Source: Rhynchopus euleeides
Lineage: Eukaryota > Euglenozoa > Diplonemea > Diplonemida > Diplonemidae
Reading direction: 5' to 3'
Length of the DNA stretch: 64,000 nt
NCBI GenBank assembly: GCA_963210315.1
Contig: OY723280.1
Location: 806,001-870,000 of the forward strand
Shown in pieces: positions 22,134-33,791 of this stretch (position 1 is the stretch's first letter; each line of letters starts with the position of its first letter). The notes beneath the pieces were generated by a model. That model was not told the DNA's origin, made no database searches, and saw only the letters and a program-made list of their open reading frames with translations. A program made the position numbers and the translations under genes.

Positions 22134-22613
22134 AGTTTGAGCACCACGTGGGCCACTCTTAATGCCGCCTCGTCGGGATTCGTTTGCATTTCTTTCCCGC
22201 GTGGTTTGTGTTCCCGCAAGGGGGTTTCCAGCCAAAACGGAGTTGGCGATGGAGCCGCTCGGAAAAATCCTGTTCCCGTGAGAGTGGTTTGCATTCATTC
22301 TTGTTACGTGAGAGAGAACCGCACAAGCCCCAAGGCTGCAAGAAGGGTTGCAGGCATCGTGAACCTGCGTTGTTGGCAGGCAACCCCCCCTGAGGGGTAT
22401 GCGGGTGCAACTCGCAGATTGGACAACACATCCTGACACGGTGATCTGGCAGGCTTAGATGCCGATAATACAGGGTACAATCTACAGCAGAACAGAAGGG
22501 GGTGGTGGGTGGGGAGTTTAACGCATCTTGGAAACACGGTCGGTGAGTTGTCTGTGTTTGACACTGGATAGCTCTGCAAACGCATAAGGCAGAAGATCCC
22601 TTCAAAGGGACAC

Positions 22614-25076
22614 TTATGACCAACCGTAGTCGGGAGCCTCGATGAAGGAGTACCCAAGCGGGTTTGTTTTGTCTGCAATGCACTCATATTTGGAGTGCCA
22701 GTACCTGTCATGCGCAGTGCGCACAATCTTCCTGTAGTTGATAGACTGCTTGTCATCACAGTACTTCAATCTGTACTTCACCATGGCGTCATTGATAGCG
22801 GGTGGAACCAGTGCGAAGAACACCTGCCACCCCTTGTCCTCCATGCCCTTGGCGTACTTCCCTGCCATAATGGGCAGGGGGGGGAATTGGAACAGCAGCG
22901 GCTTGTCGCATTCAAGGATCGTGTGTGCACGGTCATTGCCCGGCCAGTCCGTGAAGGAGCGGTACTTCGACCAGTGCATGTACTCCAGGAGGGGACGCCC
23001 ATGGTCATTCTCCCACTTGCGCTGCGGGGTTGCGGTAAGCCACAGCGACTCCGGGTGTTCACGCTTGTTGGACTCCAGCGTGAAGCAGTAGTGGAAGAGG
23101 CACGGCATGGAGCTCTCGGGGAAGTAGCGCCGCAGCGTCGGGGGCGACTGCAGCCCCGCCTCCTGCAGGTAGTAGCACTGCTTGCCAGCCGTGCCGGGCG
23201 CAGGGTCGACCTGGAAGGCATTCACATCCGTCGCATGGATGCCGCAGTTCACCTCCGTCCCGCCCGCGACACCCGTCTTCTCCGCAGTCGCGTCAAGCGG
23301 AGTGAGGCCAAAGCGCACCGTGTAGCTGTCGTGCGTCGGGAGGCGGCACTTGTTGTTCTCATCACTGCAGTACGTCCAGTCCGCGATGTGGGCACCATGG
23401 GGCTTGTCCTCCTCACCGCCTGTCTCGCTCTTGAAGTAGTAGCACCCCTTCTCCTTGCCCGGGAAGGGGTCGCCCTCCTCGACGAAGAGGCCCTTGCCCA
23501 GGTCGTTCGAACTGTGGCTGCACAGCACATTCCCAGACGCCATGCGGGTGACAGACTCCTTGGACCCCTCCTGGCCGTACATCACCTTGCGCTCGCCATC
23601 AGGGATCTCGCAGATCTCGCCCTCACGCGCGCAGTGGTGCCACCCGGCATTGTCGGGCGACTTGTCCAGCAGCTTCAGCTTCCGCAGCTCCTTGATAGCG
23701 GGGTTGACGCGGTCCCACATGCCGTGGTCCTCCAGGCGGGAGCGCAGGCCCAGACGGGCCAGCCCGATGCTCATGCCTGCCATCTCGCTAGTCCAGGCAC
23801 GCCACAGGCGGCGCACCTCCACAGTGTAGCGGAGCCACCAGGGTGCCAGGTCCAGCCAGTCCTGCCTGTGCATCAGGTGGGGCGGGCCAGGGGCGAAGTC
23901 CTTCTTGTTGCCAAGCGGCTTGCACACAGCATCCTTGCACACCGTGGTGTAGTGCTTGTCCCAGTCCTGCGTGACGAGGTAGTCGTAGAACTGCCCGACA
24001 GGCCGCCCGCGCTCCACAATCTGCGGGCCCTCGATGTGCCACAGGAGGGGGCGCAGGAACACCATGTCCGGGTCAAGCAGGCCCAGCACCCGCTCACGCG
24101 GGTTGGCGTGGTAGAGCCAGTACAGCGCTGTGGCAGGGCGGTTGATGGGCGAGTAGTCTGCCAGGTAGCTGGGCATCTGCGCACCCCCGAAGGCCTCGCC
24201 TGTGCAGGTGCCTGTGCTGTGGTCATCTGCAGGGTGGTACGTCTTGCGGTCCTTGAACATGTGGCACCGTTTGTCGGAGTGGCGGTAGTTGTACGACGTG
24301 CACTCCCTCTCCTTGCTGCACACAGTCTTGCACTCGTCAACCGACTCCGTGGTGCTGTCGAGATGGATGGTCCCCTCGTACCACCCTGTCTCTGTGGCAG
24401 AGCACACCACGTTACGACGCGACTTCAGGCTGCTGCCAACACGGGGACCGAAGAAAATGAAGAACTTCTTGCTGTCGATGATGCTGCGCTTCATCAGCTC
24501 TGTGTTCTGGTGGGCAGCGCCTGTGAAGGAGAAACACCCGCTCACAATACGCGTCAGTGCGCCGGGGTGCTTCACCTGGGCCCACGTGTTCTCCAACGTG
24601 GATGCCTGCCACAGCGAGTGCCGCGTGCAGTCCGTAGTGAAGAAGAGGTGGAGCCCCTCCCGCCCCTCAATCACATCGGGGCTTCCCTGGTAAGCATCCC
24701 TGATGCGCGAGGCCCACACGGCATTGGCGTCGATACACGCCTGCTCGCCTTCAGGTGCATACTGCAGGTAGGGGAAGTCCTGCAGCACCTTGTCCCTCTC
24801 CGACTGCTGGTGTGCATTCACTGAATCGCCGTCCCTGCCAGCCCCACCGCCGGCGTTGGCGCCGGTGCTGCTGGCGGGAATCTTCTCATCGCATTCCGTA
24901 CCACGGAACCCTGCGTCGCACTCGCAGCGGCACTCACCCACCACCAGGCGCCCGTTGATGCAGGGGGTGCGGCAGCGATGCGCCGGGGCAGGCCCCTCAC
25001 TCTCGCCTGTGATGTACATCAGGATGAAGATGCTTGCCGCAGCCCACACCAGCACACCCCAGATACGGCCGTCCAT
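22614..25076 (-). CDS. Type II membrane glycosyltransferase with EGF and PAN modules
   Basis: An 820-aa intronless protein. Residues 5-22 form a signal anchor after a very short cytosolic end, so the bulk faces the Golgi or ER lumen. Residues 35-62 are an EGF-like module (six Cys, ending CDAGFRGTEC). Residues from about 140 show the start of a fold like plant/algal peptidyl-serine galactosyltransferases and hydroxyproline arabinosyltransferases (HLFFTTDC, LWQASTLENTW, ALTRIVSGC). A PAN/apple-like insert (225-292, six Cys) interrupts it. The fold then resumes with PSYLADYSPINRPATALYWL, the metal-binding DPD at 335-337 (LLDPDMVF), RPVGQFYDYL and LAPWWLRYT. The acceptor and substrate are unknown; modification of Ser or Hyp in secreted glycoproteins is an inference from family likeness. 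The start at 25076 follows an acceptor (CCACTGCAG) by 8 nt. Stop is TAA. Confidence 0.8.
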   Translation of the reverse strand: MDGRIWGVLVWAAASIFILMYITGESEGPAPAHRCRTPCINGRLVVGECRCECDAGFRGTECDEKIPASSTGANAGGGAGRDGDSVNAHQQSERDKVLQDFPYLQYAPEGEQACIDANAVWASRIRDAYQGSPDVIEGREGLHLFFTTDCTRHSLWQASTLENTWAQVKHPGALTRIVSGCFSFTGAAHQNTELMKRSIIDSKKFFIFFGPRVGSSLKSRRNVVCSATETGWYEGTIHLDSTTESVDECKTVCSKERECTSYNYRHSDKRCHMFKDRKTYHPADDHSTGTCTGEAFGGAQMPSYLADYSPINRPATALYWLYHANPRERVLGLLDPDMVFLRPLLWHIEGPQIVERGRPVGQFYDYLVTQDWDKHYTTVCKDAVCKPLGNKKDFAPGPPHLMHRQDWLDLAPWWLRYTVEVRRLWRAWTSEMAGMSIGLARLGLRSRLEDHGMWDRVNPAIKELRKLKLLDKSPDNAGWHHCAREGEICEIPDGERKVMYGQEGSKESVTRMASGNVLCSHSSNDLGKGLFVEEGDPFPGKEKGCYYFKSETGGEEDKPHGAHIADWTYCSDENNKCRLPTHDSYTVRFGLTPLDATAEKTGVAGGTEVNCGIHATDVNAFQVDPAPGTAGKQCYYLQEAGLQSPPTLRRYFPESSMPCLFHYCFTLESNKREHPESLWLTATPQRKWENDHGRPLLEYMHWSKYRSFTDWPGNDRAHTILECDKPLLFQFPPLPIMAGKYAKGMEDKGWQVFFALVPPAINDAMVKYRLKYCDDKQSINYRKIVRTAHDRYWHSKYECIADKTNPLGYSFIEAPDYGWS

Positions 25077-25648
25077 CCTGCTGCCTGCAGTGGGAAGGTG
25101 TGGAATCACAATACACAACCCCAACCCCCTCCCATCGCAACAACACAAGACCGACTGGCGGGAACAAAGGCGCCGGGTTGGGTGGCGGTGGCGGGGGGAG
25201 AGGTGGGAAAACTTGACACAGAACCCCGGCATGAGAAGACCCCTCGCTCCGAGCTGCCTTGGGGCTAGGACAGCCAGTGGAAGCACGGGAGGCACGCGTG
25301 GGCTAGACCGCGCCGCACCGCAGCAGAAGGCTGGAGGGTGGGGAGAGTGGCTCCGGCAAGACACACACACACACACAGGGCCAACAAGCCGCTCCGACCC
25401 CACTCCCGGATGGGAGCGGGTGGCGAGAGAAAGAGCGCTCCTTCGCCCTGGCTCTGGCACTTGCACCGGCTGGATAATACAGAGGGGGTATCATGCCAGC
25501 AACACGCTTGAGAGATGAGGTGTGATTGTCGAGAGTGAAGGCAAAGCAATGCCCCCAACACCCTCTCGCAATGTGCCCTTGAGAGAGGCAGTGGAGGGGG
25601 GTGGGGGTGGCACGGGCGCCAGACCCCAGGAGGAAGAGGGGCGCAGCC
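25077..25648. other. Spacer between glycosyltransferase and NEMF
   Basis: It carries one copy of the TCGAGAGTGAA dispersed repeat (25522-25585) and an (AC)n run near 25360-25378. The upstream in-frame extension of the glycosyltransferase frame to 25466 is judged non-coding, because a good acceptor separates it from the ATG. Confidence 0.6.
25522..25585 (+). repeat. R1 dispersed repeat, diverged copy
   Basis: GATTGTCGAGAGTGAAGG and, 30 nt on, CCAACACCCTCTCGCAATG match the heads of the longer copies at 42378 and 43554. Confidence 0.75.
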
Positions 25649-28600
25649 CTACCTCCGCTTTGCCTTGCTGGGCTTCTGGTGTTTCGCCTTCGATGCAGCT
25701 GCGGCATCCGTCACAATCCGCAGGTTGGAAGGCAGCAGGTTGATGCACATCGTCATGTCCATCCGCTTGATGTGGTCCCTCTCCTGCTCTGTCGCCACGA
25801 TGCTCTGGCTCAGGTGGTGCAGCAGCTGCTGCGCAGCCTTACCCTTCTTCTCCCTCCCGGGCATGACGCTCACGCTGAATTTGAATGCTTCGACAGCCTC
25901 GAGAGGCCCGACCATCAGCATCGGGTGAAGGATGAGGTCGTCCTCTGCCGGGCGGCCTGTCAGGTGGTCGATCAGCTCCAGCTCCATTGCGACCTCCTTC
26001 TCTTCAGGAGCTTCCCCAGTCCCGTCGCGGTCGTGATCCCGCCTCCAATCCTTTTTGAAGGCGGCGTCGTCTTCAAAGCTGACGACAGGTGCGGCCTTCA
26101 CCTCCTCCTGCGTCTCCTCCTCCTGAGCTTCGTCGATTGCTTTGAGGCCCCCGTTCCACCCGCAGACACGCATCCTCAGCTCGCGCTCGTCATCATCTTG
26201 GTCATGGTACTTCTTCATCTTGCGCGCCTTCCGCTTCTCAGCCCGTGTGAGGTCCCTCTGCTTCTGCCCCTTCTTGCCAGCCCCCTTCTTCGACTCCTCC
26301 TCGCTGCCCTCCGACTCCTCCTCGCCCTCAGGGGCCTTCTCTGCAGCGCCTGCTTCGGGCTTCTCCTCCTTGGCACCCTCGTCAGCAGCGGCACCGCCCT
26401 TCTTCATGGCCCGCCTGTCCTTTGCGCTGATACGCGGCTTCGCCCTGCGCTCCAGCTCAGGCTTAGCCTTCTCCACCTCCTTCTCGGGCTCGGGGGCAGA
26501 TCCAGTCCGGCCGTCCTGCAGGTAGAGGTGGGGAAGATGGGTTGGAGCGTGGGGGTGGCGGAGAGAGAGAAATGACACAGAGATCGATCGAACTTTGAGT
26601 GTGGTGTGCGGTGGGATGGCATTTAATGGGTGCGATCCCGAAGGGAGGTGTGACGGTCGGTTGGTTACGCGATACTCACAGAAGTGTCAAGGCAGCAGGC
26701 ATACTTCTGTCCACACATCGCCTCCAAGGCCGTAACGGTTGATCAGATTCTTGTTGCAGTGAATAGAGCTGGGTGCTTCAGATGCAGCAAAGATAGAGGG
26801 TGCAGCCAGTGACGGGGCTGCCACCGAGGGTGCTCCGGATTCCTGCATGTTGGTGTGAGGGGTGGGGAGGTACAGGTGCGGAGGGGCTCTCGGTCGCAAC
26901 AGGCAGAAGAACAGCAGCAAAGCTTTCCCAAGCAGCCATCTGCTCTTTTGACAGGAGACGAACAGGTAGATGCGATGCCCTTTCTCGGGGTTAGCCCGGA
27001 AGACCCCAGCAGACACACAACGGGCCCACCCCACCCTCACTGCCACCAGCAAGGGTGGCAAACCGGCCTGGACATACACTGTCGGAGTGGTGCGCGTCAT
27101 CATCCAGCTCATCCACCACACGCCTCTCACCCTTGTGCGCAGCAACGTTTTCCTGTGTGGTGTGGGTGTGAAGTGAGTCTGCATTCTGAGTGCATGAATG
27201 CTGGTCGCGTTGCAAGCGGGTTGAGGCTCTTCTCAATACATAATGTGCGCGAGAAACGGCATGTGCAATGCACGAAGTATCAGCTTGAGAGCTGATACGA
27301 TACTCTGATATGAAGACGGCAGCCCGAGCCCGAGCCCGCGGGTAGCCGCACCGCCGCGGCACCCTGTCCGGGTATGTTTCATTGTTACTAGTCCCAAAGA
27401 TTATAGTACAGTGGGCAACCGTGGCAATCGGCTTGAGACGGCTTAAGACGGCCGCGAGAGTTTGCAAGCATCAGCTTGAGAGCGAAGACGGCCGCCCCGC
27501 CCCCCCGCCACCCCCCACCCTGCCAATGAAGACAGTGAAAAGTAGTTGAGATCATCCCGAGATCAGCAGTTGAGAAGACGGCCGCCCCGCCCCCCCGCCA
27601 CCCCCCACCCTGCCAATGTGGCAATCGCACCAGCTAGTACGTGTTTGGTAACTATATAGTATAGTTGGTAACGTGGAGCGAGGGGGCGGGGAAATCTTTA
27701 ATGACCTTCACGAAACGAATTCATTACTGGGGGGGGGGGCAAATACAAGAGTATATGCAAATACAAGGGTATATGCTAATACAAGAGTACTCCAGAAATC
27801 GCGATTTTAAAAAGTTCACCGAGCAAATACAAGAGTATACTCTTGTACCGTAAACGGAATAAATCTGAACCGTAAAAAAGGTCCAATCCACCTCCAGACC
27901 CCCCCCGAGGTCCAGAATTTGTCCGGTCCAGACCAGTTTGGGGGACTTGGCGATACATGGCGATTTCTCACACGGTGGACCCCCACCCCCTGGAGCGGGG
28001 GCCTGGGGCGGGGTCAGAGCGACCCCTGCTGCGGTGTATGGACCCCCGCTATTGGGGGTCTGGACCCCCGATATCGGGAGTCTGCACTGCCTATTATTGG
28101 TGCCCAAACGACCCCCGATAGTGGGGTTCAGACCCCCACTCGTGGGGGTCCAGGTCAGTCAAGGGGGCTGGGGAAGTCCCGTTCACGCTTGTGAACGCTT
28201 CCCGCGGGAGCAGAAACCCGGTGATCTTGGGGGGAACAGCAAACCACTCTGGACCGGAAAAAAGGTCCAATCGGTTTGGACCCCCCGAGGTCCAGAATTT
28301 TTACGGTCCAGAATTATTACGTCGAGAACTTCTTACGGTTCAGATTTATTCCGTTTACGGTATTTGCATACTAGACTTTTGAAGAACTTTTGTGGGATTT
28401 TCATCATATTTTGTACTTCCGATGACCTCCCCCAGGCCAGTGGGCCTCCTGTCTGGAGTCGTCACGGTCGGGTGGGAGTCGCCTCGGGGTGGGAAAGGCC
28501 AAGAGGACGCTCGTATTGTCTCTTCGGCGCCGCTGCCCCATGAGGGCCCACCCGGAGGCCACATTTCTAGTATGCAAATACAAGAGTATATACTCTTGTA

Positions 28601-30934
28601 TTTGCATACTAGACAACTTTTCAGCTAAAAAACAATTTTTTGAAAACCCTGAATTACGTAAGCTGGCACGGTGAATAGAAGAGTATACCCTTGTATTTGC
28701 CCCCCCCCCCCCAGTAAGGCTGTGCCCAACGGTGCGCCAGGAATATATCATACCTCGTGCACACGGAAGAGGATGCCGGCCCCCATCTGCAGCTTGGTGG
28801 GGGGCAGGAAATTCTTCTTTCCGCGGATCATGAAGGACCCTGTCGGCATGTACTCACCAGAGGGTGCGGTCTTGGAGACCTGCGTGTGGAAGACCCACCA
28901 CGCGGAGATGACGATGTTCGACTCCCATGCAGCACTGCGGCAGACAGCCATGTTGCCGGCCTGGTACAGCGTATCGGAGGGCACGCCCTTGCCGGTGGGG
29001 TTCTTGATGATAGTTGTGGCCGCACCATGCAGGTCAGCGTGGACGTAGATGTCACCCTTCTTGAGGTACCGCTTCACCAGAAGCTCGTTCTGCTGCATGT
29101 CGCGCCCCGCCAGCACGAGGTAGTTCTCTGACGAGATGAACCAGTGGAACTTCTCAAACCACATCACCTTGCGCACAGCCTGCAGGTCCTTCTTGGGGAC
29201 GAACGACTCCTTCTGCTTCTCCTTCTCTGCCTTGCGCTCGGCGGACTTCATGGCTTTGCCTTCGGCAGCCTGAGTCTTCACCTCCTTCTCGTGGATCTTC
29301 TTCTTCGTTGCAAAGAAGGCACGAGCGTTGGCATGCGCGCTCTGTCCAATGTCGATATCCACCACCTGGCATTCCTCTGTGTCGTCAGCATCGTCAGATG
29401 TGTTGGTCAGCAGCAGCGACACCTTGTTCTTCTCCAGCTTCAGCTCGTGGATCATGGACGCGATGGGGTTGCCCAGGCGCTTCTGCTCCTTCACGACACG
29501 CGCCAGCTCTGCCCAGTCGATACCTTGCCCAATGGCAGACCGGATGATCGCCAGCGCCGCCTCCACCTCCTCGATGTTGTCTTCGATGAGCTGTGCCTTC
29601 ACCAGGTTGAACTCCTGCTCCTTCTGCAGCCCCTCGAGCCTCCGCCTGTGGTTCTGCACAGCCTTCTCCACCTTTGTCAGGACTTGCTTCTTCGACTTCT
29701 CATTGTGCACCTCGATCTGCGTCTGATCCAAGGCACTGAAGTAGTAATCACACGCGTCGTTGAAGGTGGTGAAGCGCTCAACCTGCAGCCCATCCCCCTC
29801 GTGCTGCTTGAAGAGCACCGGTGCGAAGTCCTCATACGACTCAGCCGAAGCCCTGCCCGAGCCATCAGGCAGCTCTGCCGACACCTTCTCCTCCCCGGGC
29901 TTCAGGCGCCTGATGAGGTACCCCTCCGGCTGGGGAATGTCACGCAGGAATGCGTCGGGCTCTGCGAATGCCTCTAGCAGCTGGTCGACAGCAGCGCGGC
30001 CCTGGTCAGCAGCACCGGCCTTCTTGAAGTTGGGACGCAGGCCTGCCTTCAGCAGGCAGTGCTCGACGTATGCCGGGCCATACTCCGTGGCGTTGGCAAA
30101 TCCTGTTTTCAGGCTCATGGTCCCCCCGCTCTCTTCGACAGTCTTGAACACCGCCTCCATGCGGTCGCGTGTCATGGCGCGGAAGAGCTGCACATCTGCC
30201 GTCGGATATGTTGCACGCACCGCGTACTTCGCATCCTCCGTCGCGTGGGTGCGCACCAGCGCCATGATGTTGTAGGCAGCATCGCTAAGGATCAGGTTCC
30301 CCTTTGCGTAGAACTCCACAACCAGCCGGATGGCCTGTGCGGTGGGGCGGGTGGCCGTGGGTGGGTGTGAAGGCCTGCGACATGCCAGAGAAAAACATAT
30401 GTCTGGAGGCACCAACTGACCCTCCCGGGGAGGGGTTGAATGAAGTTTTCCAGTCGAATGGACTGTTCCTCGGGACCACCCGGCTGAGCCACCTCCACCC
30501 CTCCCAGTGAAGCAAAGCGCAGGGTGGTAGGCCCGGTGCAGGGAAGTGAACCCTGACAAGCTGTGGTCCAACAGCCCCTGCCCGTGATGTCCAAATCATA
30601 CCTTTTCGCCGCTGCCGAAGGTGAACTCAATCACACGGTCGCAGCCCAGCTGCCGCAGGCTGTCAAGGCGCCACTGCCTAATGTGCTTGCGGATCTTGAG
30701 GGTGAAGCCCGAAGGCACCTTCGGCTTGTCAAACTGGAACGTCGTGCTGTGGATGCGCGACCCCACCTCGATCACGACAAAATCCTTCTGGTTCTCCTGG
30801 CTGCCGCTGAACTTCAGCAGGTACATCTTCGGGTTGATGTCATACACATTCACCAGACGCTGCCCCACCAGCTTGTTGCTGAGCTCCGACACCGCAGCAC
30901 GCAGGTCCACTGCCGTCATACGTGTCTTCCCCAT
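25649..30934 (-). CDS. NEMF: NEMF/Rqc2 ribosome quality-control factor
   Basis: A four-exon model: 30934-30602, 30334-28754, 26842-26705, 26515-25649. Donors GTATGA, GTATGA and GTATGC, all in phase 0, give 971 aa. NEMF (Rqc2/Tae2) binds stalled 60S subunits, helps Listerin ubiquitinate the nascent chain and elongates it with C-terminal tails. Exon 1 encodes the NFACT-N start (TAVDLRAAVSELSNKLVGQR). Exon 2 continues NFACT-N, a long coiled coil (KVEKAVQNHRRRLEGLQKEQ) and NFACT-R (WFEKFHWFISSENYLVLAGR, GDIYVHADLHGA). Exon 3 is a short Ala/Ser-rich linker and the least certain part. Exon 4 holds the KYHDQDDDERELRM segment and NFACT-C (LTGRPAEDDLILHPM, KFSVSVMPG, KKGKAA). The ATG follows an acceptor (CTGCCTGCAG) by 38 nt. 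Intron 2 is 1.9 kb and carries a foldback element. Confidence 0.93.
27484..27618 (+). repeat. 45-bp direct repeat pair
   Basis: Identical 45-bp blocks at 27484-27528 and 27574-27618 begin GAAGACGGCCGCCCCG and end CCTGCCAATG. They start 90 bp apart inside NEMF intron 2. Confidence 0.9.
27724..28717. mobile_element. Foldback element inside NEMF intron 2
   Basis: About 994 bp bounded by inverted ends: left TTACTGG, a G run, then CAAATACAAGAGTAT; right is its complement ending CCAGTAA. A second perfect 30-bp inverted pair lies inside (27846-27875 with 28333-28362, ACCGTAAACGG...). A further local palindrome at 28570-28612 repeats the CAAATACAAGAGTATA motif. There is no transposase-like frame, so it is non-autonomous. 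No target-site duplication was evident. The right end is 36 nt from the exon 2 donor. Confidence 0.85.
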
Positions 30935-30972
30935 TGCAAAGCACCCCTTCGCACCCCGAAGGACGCGTCTTC

Positions 30973-33791
30973 CTGCAGGCAGATAAGGGAACGCAGTGCA
31001 TAACATACTGTGACGCGATGCCTCTATCACACAGTCTCCGAAGCGGTGCATCCAAAGGGGTGGGGGTGGGAGGGAGGGGGCGGGTGATGGGATCTCCGTG
31101 CGGCTCATGAGGAGTCGCTTTATTATTCAAATTTTTTATCACTCACAGGGATTGCAGACACACGCCTTCTTCTCTCATGTTTGTTGTGTCGAACGGCCAA
31201 TAGGCCGTTGTGTGAGACAATCGGGCTGCCACGCTCTACTCCCACTGCCAGTATATCCAGCCAGACAGCCCAGCCAGCCTCCAGGGGCTGCACTGCACAG
31301 CTGGCTTGGCCCTGGACTTTCCTTTTTTTTGATTTTAGTATCCACCACCACCATCTTGCTTTGTTTTGACCCAAGCCTCATCCATTCCGCTGTGAGGGTG
31401 TGTCGGGCGACACACACGCATCCTATTTTGCTCCGGTTTCACCGTGGGGGGGGGGTCAGGAGGGGTAGGGGGGTTGGGGGAGGGGGGGTGGGGGAATATC
31501 ACTTGTTTCTTTTTTTGCTACGCTGCTAGAAAATATAGAACGGGAATAGCCAAAAAATGTCAAAAAATAAAAGCGGGGGAAGGGGTGAGCGGGGGGGGGG
31601 GGATGGGATTGGTCGGGCACTTGGGTGTGGTGGGTGTGTGTGTGTGTTGGTGCTGAGACGGGGGGGAAATGAGGGGGGGGGGGGGGGGGAGGGAGAGCAG
31701 CCGTTTTGTTGTTGTGCTGCAGACAAACTCGCACCCCGACAGATTGTCTCTCTCGGGGATCTGCTGTCTACCCCCTTCTTCCACCCCTTCGTCCTCGAGA
31801 AGGAAATTATGACACTTACTTACGAACTTAAGAAGGACATTCTTGGGGACGGAAGGGCAAAATAAAGAGAACGGGAAGGGACACACGGTGGACTCCAGCG
31901 GGGGTAGGGTAACCCTTTTCGGGAGTCTCAACTAGCGGGAGTCTCGGACTCCCGCTAGCGGGAGTCTTTAGCCTAAATTAGCTGGAAAATAGACTCCCGC
32001 TAGCGGGAGTCTCCAGTACATACTGCAGAAAAAGACACCCTCTCAGACTCCCGCTCCCAGACTCCCGCTAGGGTGGCTGGAGTCCACCGTGCAGGGCAGA
32101 GGAAGAGAAAGGGCGGCGGAGGCGGGTGGTCTGAGATAGACGGGTTAGAAGGGGGGGGAGGGGCTGGGGGAAATGGCAATTTTTTTAAAAAAAACCACTG
32201 ACTCCTCCCCTCTCTCTCTCTCTCTATCCATCTCTCCCTCTCTCTCGCATGATTTAGGTGACGGGCCACCCCCCTCCCCCCCCATCACACCCACACATCA
32301 CCACACGTTAATCTGGCTTGCTGGGATGGGAGGGGGGGGGGAGGGGGGGGGGGTGGGAGGGGTTGCAGCGAGCAAACCCTGGCACAGCCCCTCCACCGCC
32401 ACAGACACCCCCCCCCACCTCCCCCCCCATCTGTTTGCTAACTTAGGGCTAAACCTGAACGGGTGACCCGGATGTATTTTTTAGGAGGAAATTATGACTT
32501 CCTCTCACCCCCCCCACACCTCACCCTCACACCCTAACACAAACCCTCACACCCATATTTTGTTTGGGGTTCCTCTCCTTGTCTAAAAATAAGAATACGT
32601 TGCCGTGCTTGGTGCTGGTGCTGCTGACGCCAGCCCGGGTCGGGGGGGGGGGGGGGGTGGGGGAGTAGTGCAACAGTGCAACACTCCCACATACCCCCCC
32701 CTCCACCCCCTCCGCAATGCCTCTCTGCAAACCCTACACACGCACCCCCTCCCCCCGGGGGGTAGTGCAACAGTGCAACACCCCCCACACTCCCCTGGAC
32801 CCCGCACACCCTGCAGGCAGTGGGGAACTAAATCCCCCTTGAGAATTGAGAACTATCCAGAGAGAGTGGCTCCTTTTCCCCCCCCCACCATGTGAATTCG
32901 CTGGGGGGGGGGGGGAGACAACCGTGTGAGTCTGTAAACCCCCCCCCCGACACAGCGGGACCTGATACACTCCTCACACCCCGCGATACACGTCTTCCTC
33001 CTCCTCCTCCTCCATCCCCAGCATCTCCCTCTCTGCAATGATTGTCTTCGTCGCAGGAGACGTCGTTTTTTCTTCCATTTTCCCACGACGTGTCCGCCTC
33101 TGATGTTACATTTCCACAGAGGGGGGAAGAGGGTGTGTGGAACAGGAGGGCGGTGAGGGAGGGGGGAGGGGGGAGCTGCGTTTGAAAGAGCACTTTGGAT
33201 TGGTGAAGGGGGGGGGGGTGAGTGGGTTGGTTGGCTGTTTGGTTGCGAATATCCTCCCAGCAATCGATTTCCCACCCAGGATTTTTTTTAGATATTTGGT
33301 TGTTGTCGCGCTAAAAAAAATACCAGAAGAGCCAGAAGAGATACATCAAGGAGGCAGAGTGTACGGCATTTCTTTGGCTGTGGGGGTGCAGATATAGCCT
33401 TTGCTTCAGGGAGGGAAGAGGAACTGCACGCCACTGTGTTGGGTGAAAAAGCGGCTTCCCTTGCAAAGGAGTGCATGCGTGTGGGAGATAGAGAGAAAAA
33501 TATTGGCAGTGGTTCTGACGAGTTCTCAGATCAAATGGGCGGGGGGAGGGGGGTCAAACTACCTTCACTACTGAGAACGCAGGGGGGGAGTGGGGTTTGG
33601 TGGCGTGGATAACCTTGGAGAATTATCAATGAGAGGGGGTGGGGGGTGGGGGTGAGGGGGTGTGCGTGTGCAGGACGCAGGGAGAGCTGCAGATACCACC
33701 ACAAAGGGGGGCTGTGCCACAAGGAGTTGGGGTCAGGATAACCTCCTGCTCGGCACAGACAGGCACTGCATCACAGCGACCTAACTCAGCT
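30973..33791. other. Spacer with a TIR element and G-run tracts
   Basis: No gene is supported. It holds a 208-bp inverted-terminal-repeat element (31884-32091), a CT microsatellite (32203-32249) and many G runs (31446-31455, 31592-31601, 31674-31689, 32331-32352, 32641-32656, 32905-32914, 33206-33217). Minus-strand frames here are Pro-rich readings of those runs. Confidence 0.6.
31884..32091. mobile_element. MITE-like element, CACGGTG family A, copy 1
   Basis: Perfect 16-bp inverted ends CACGGTGGACTCCAGC (31884-31899) and its complement (32076-32091). The inside is rich in the palindrome ACTCCCGCTAGCGGGAGT. Related inner sequence (AATTAGCTGGAAAATAGACT) recurs at 47443-47616. There is no coding capacity and no clear target duplication. 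Confidence 0.9.

Larger units (their letters stand above)
20949..22613. other. Spacer with dispersed repeats
   Basis: No gene is supported. Two copies of the 30-bp dispersed repeat (21644-21673, 22104-22133) lie here, each associated with a TTAATGCCGC phrase (before copy 2, after copy 3). G or C runs occur at 20972-20982, 21075-21087 and 21825-21835. Confidence 0.5.

Noticed and set aside
22695-24824. 709-codon plus-strand frame
   Set aside because: Antisense shadow of the glycosyltransferase. High GC at third positions leaves the reverse strand open; the product is Val/Leu/Arg-rich with no domain.
27720-28720. Considered as a CRISPR-like or tandem array because of CAAATACAAGAGTATA copies
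   Set aside because: The copies are few, in both orientations and at element ends, and the host is a eukaryote.
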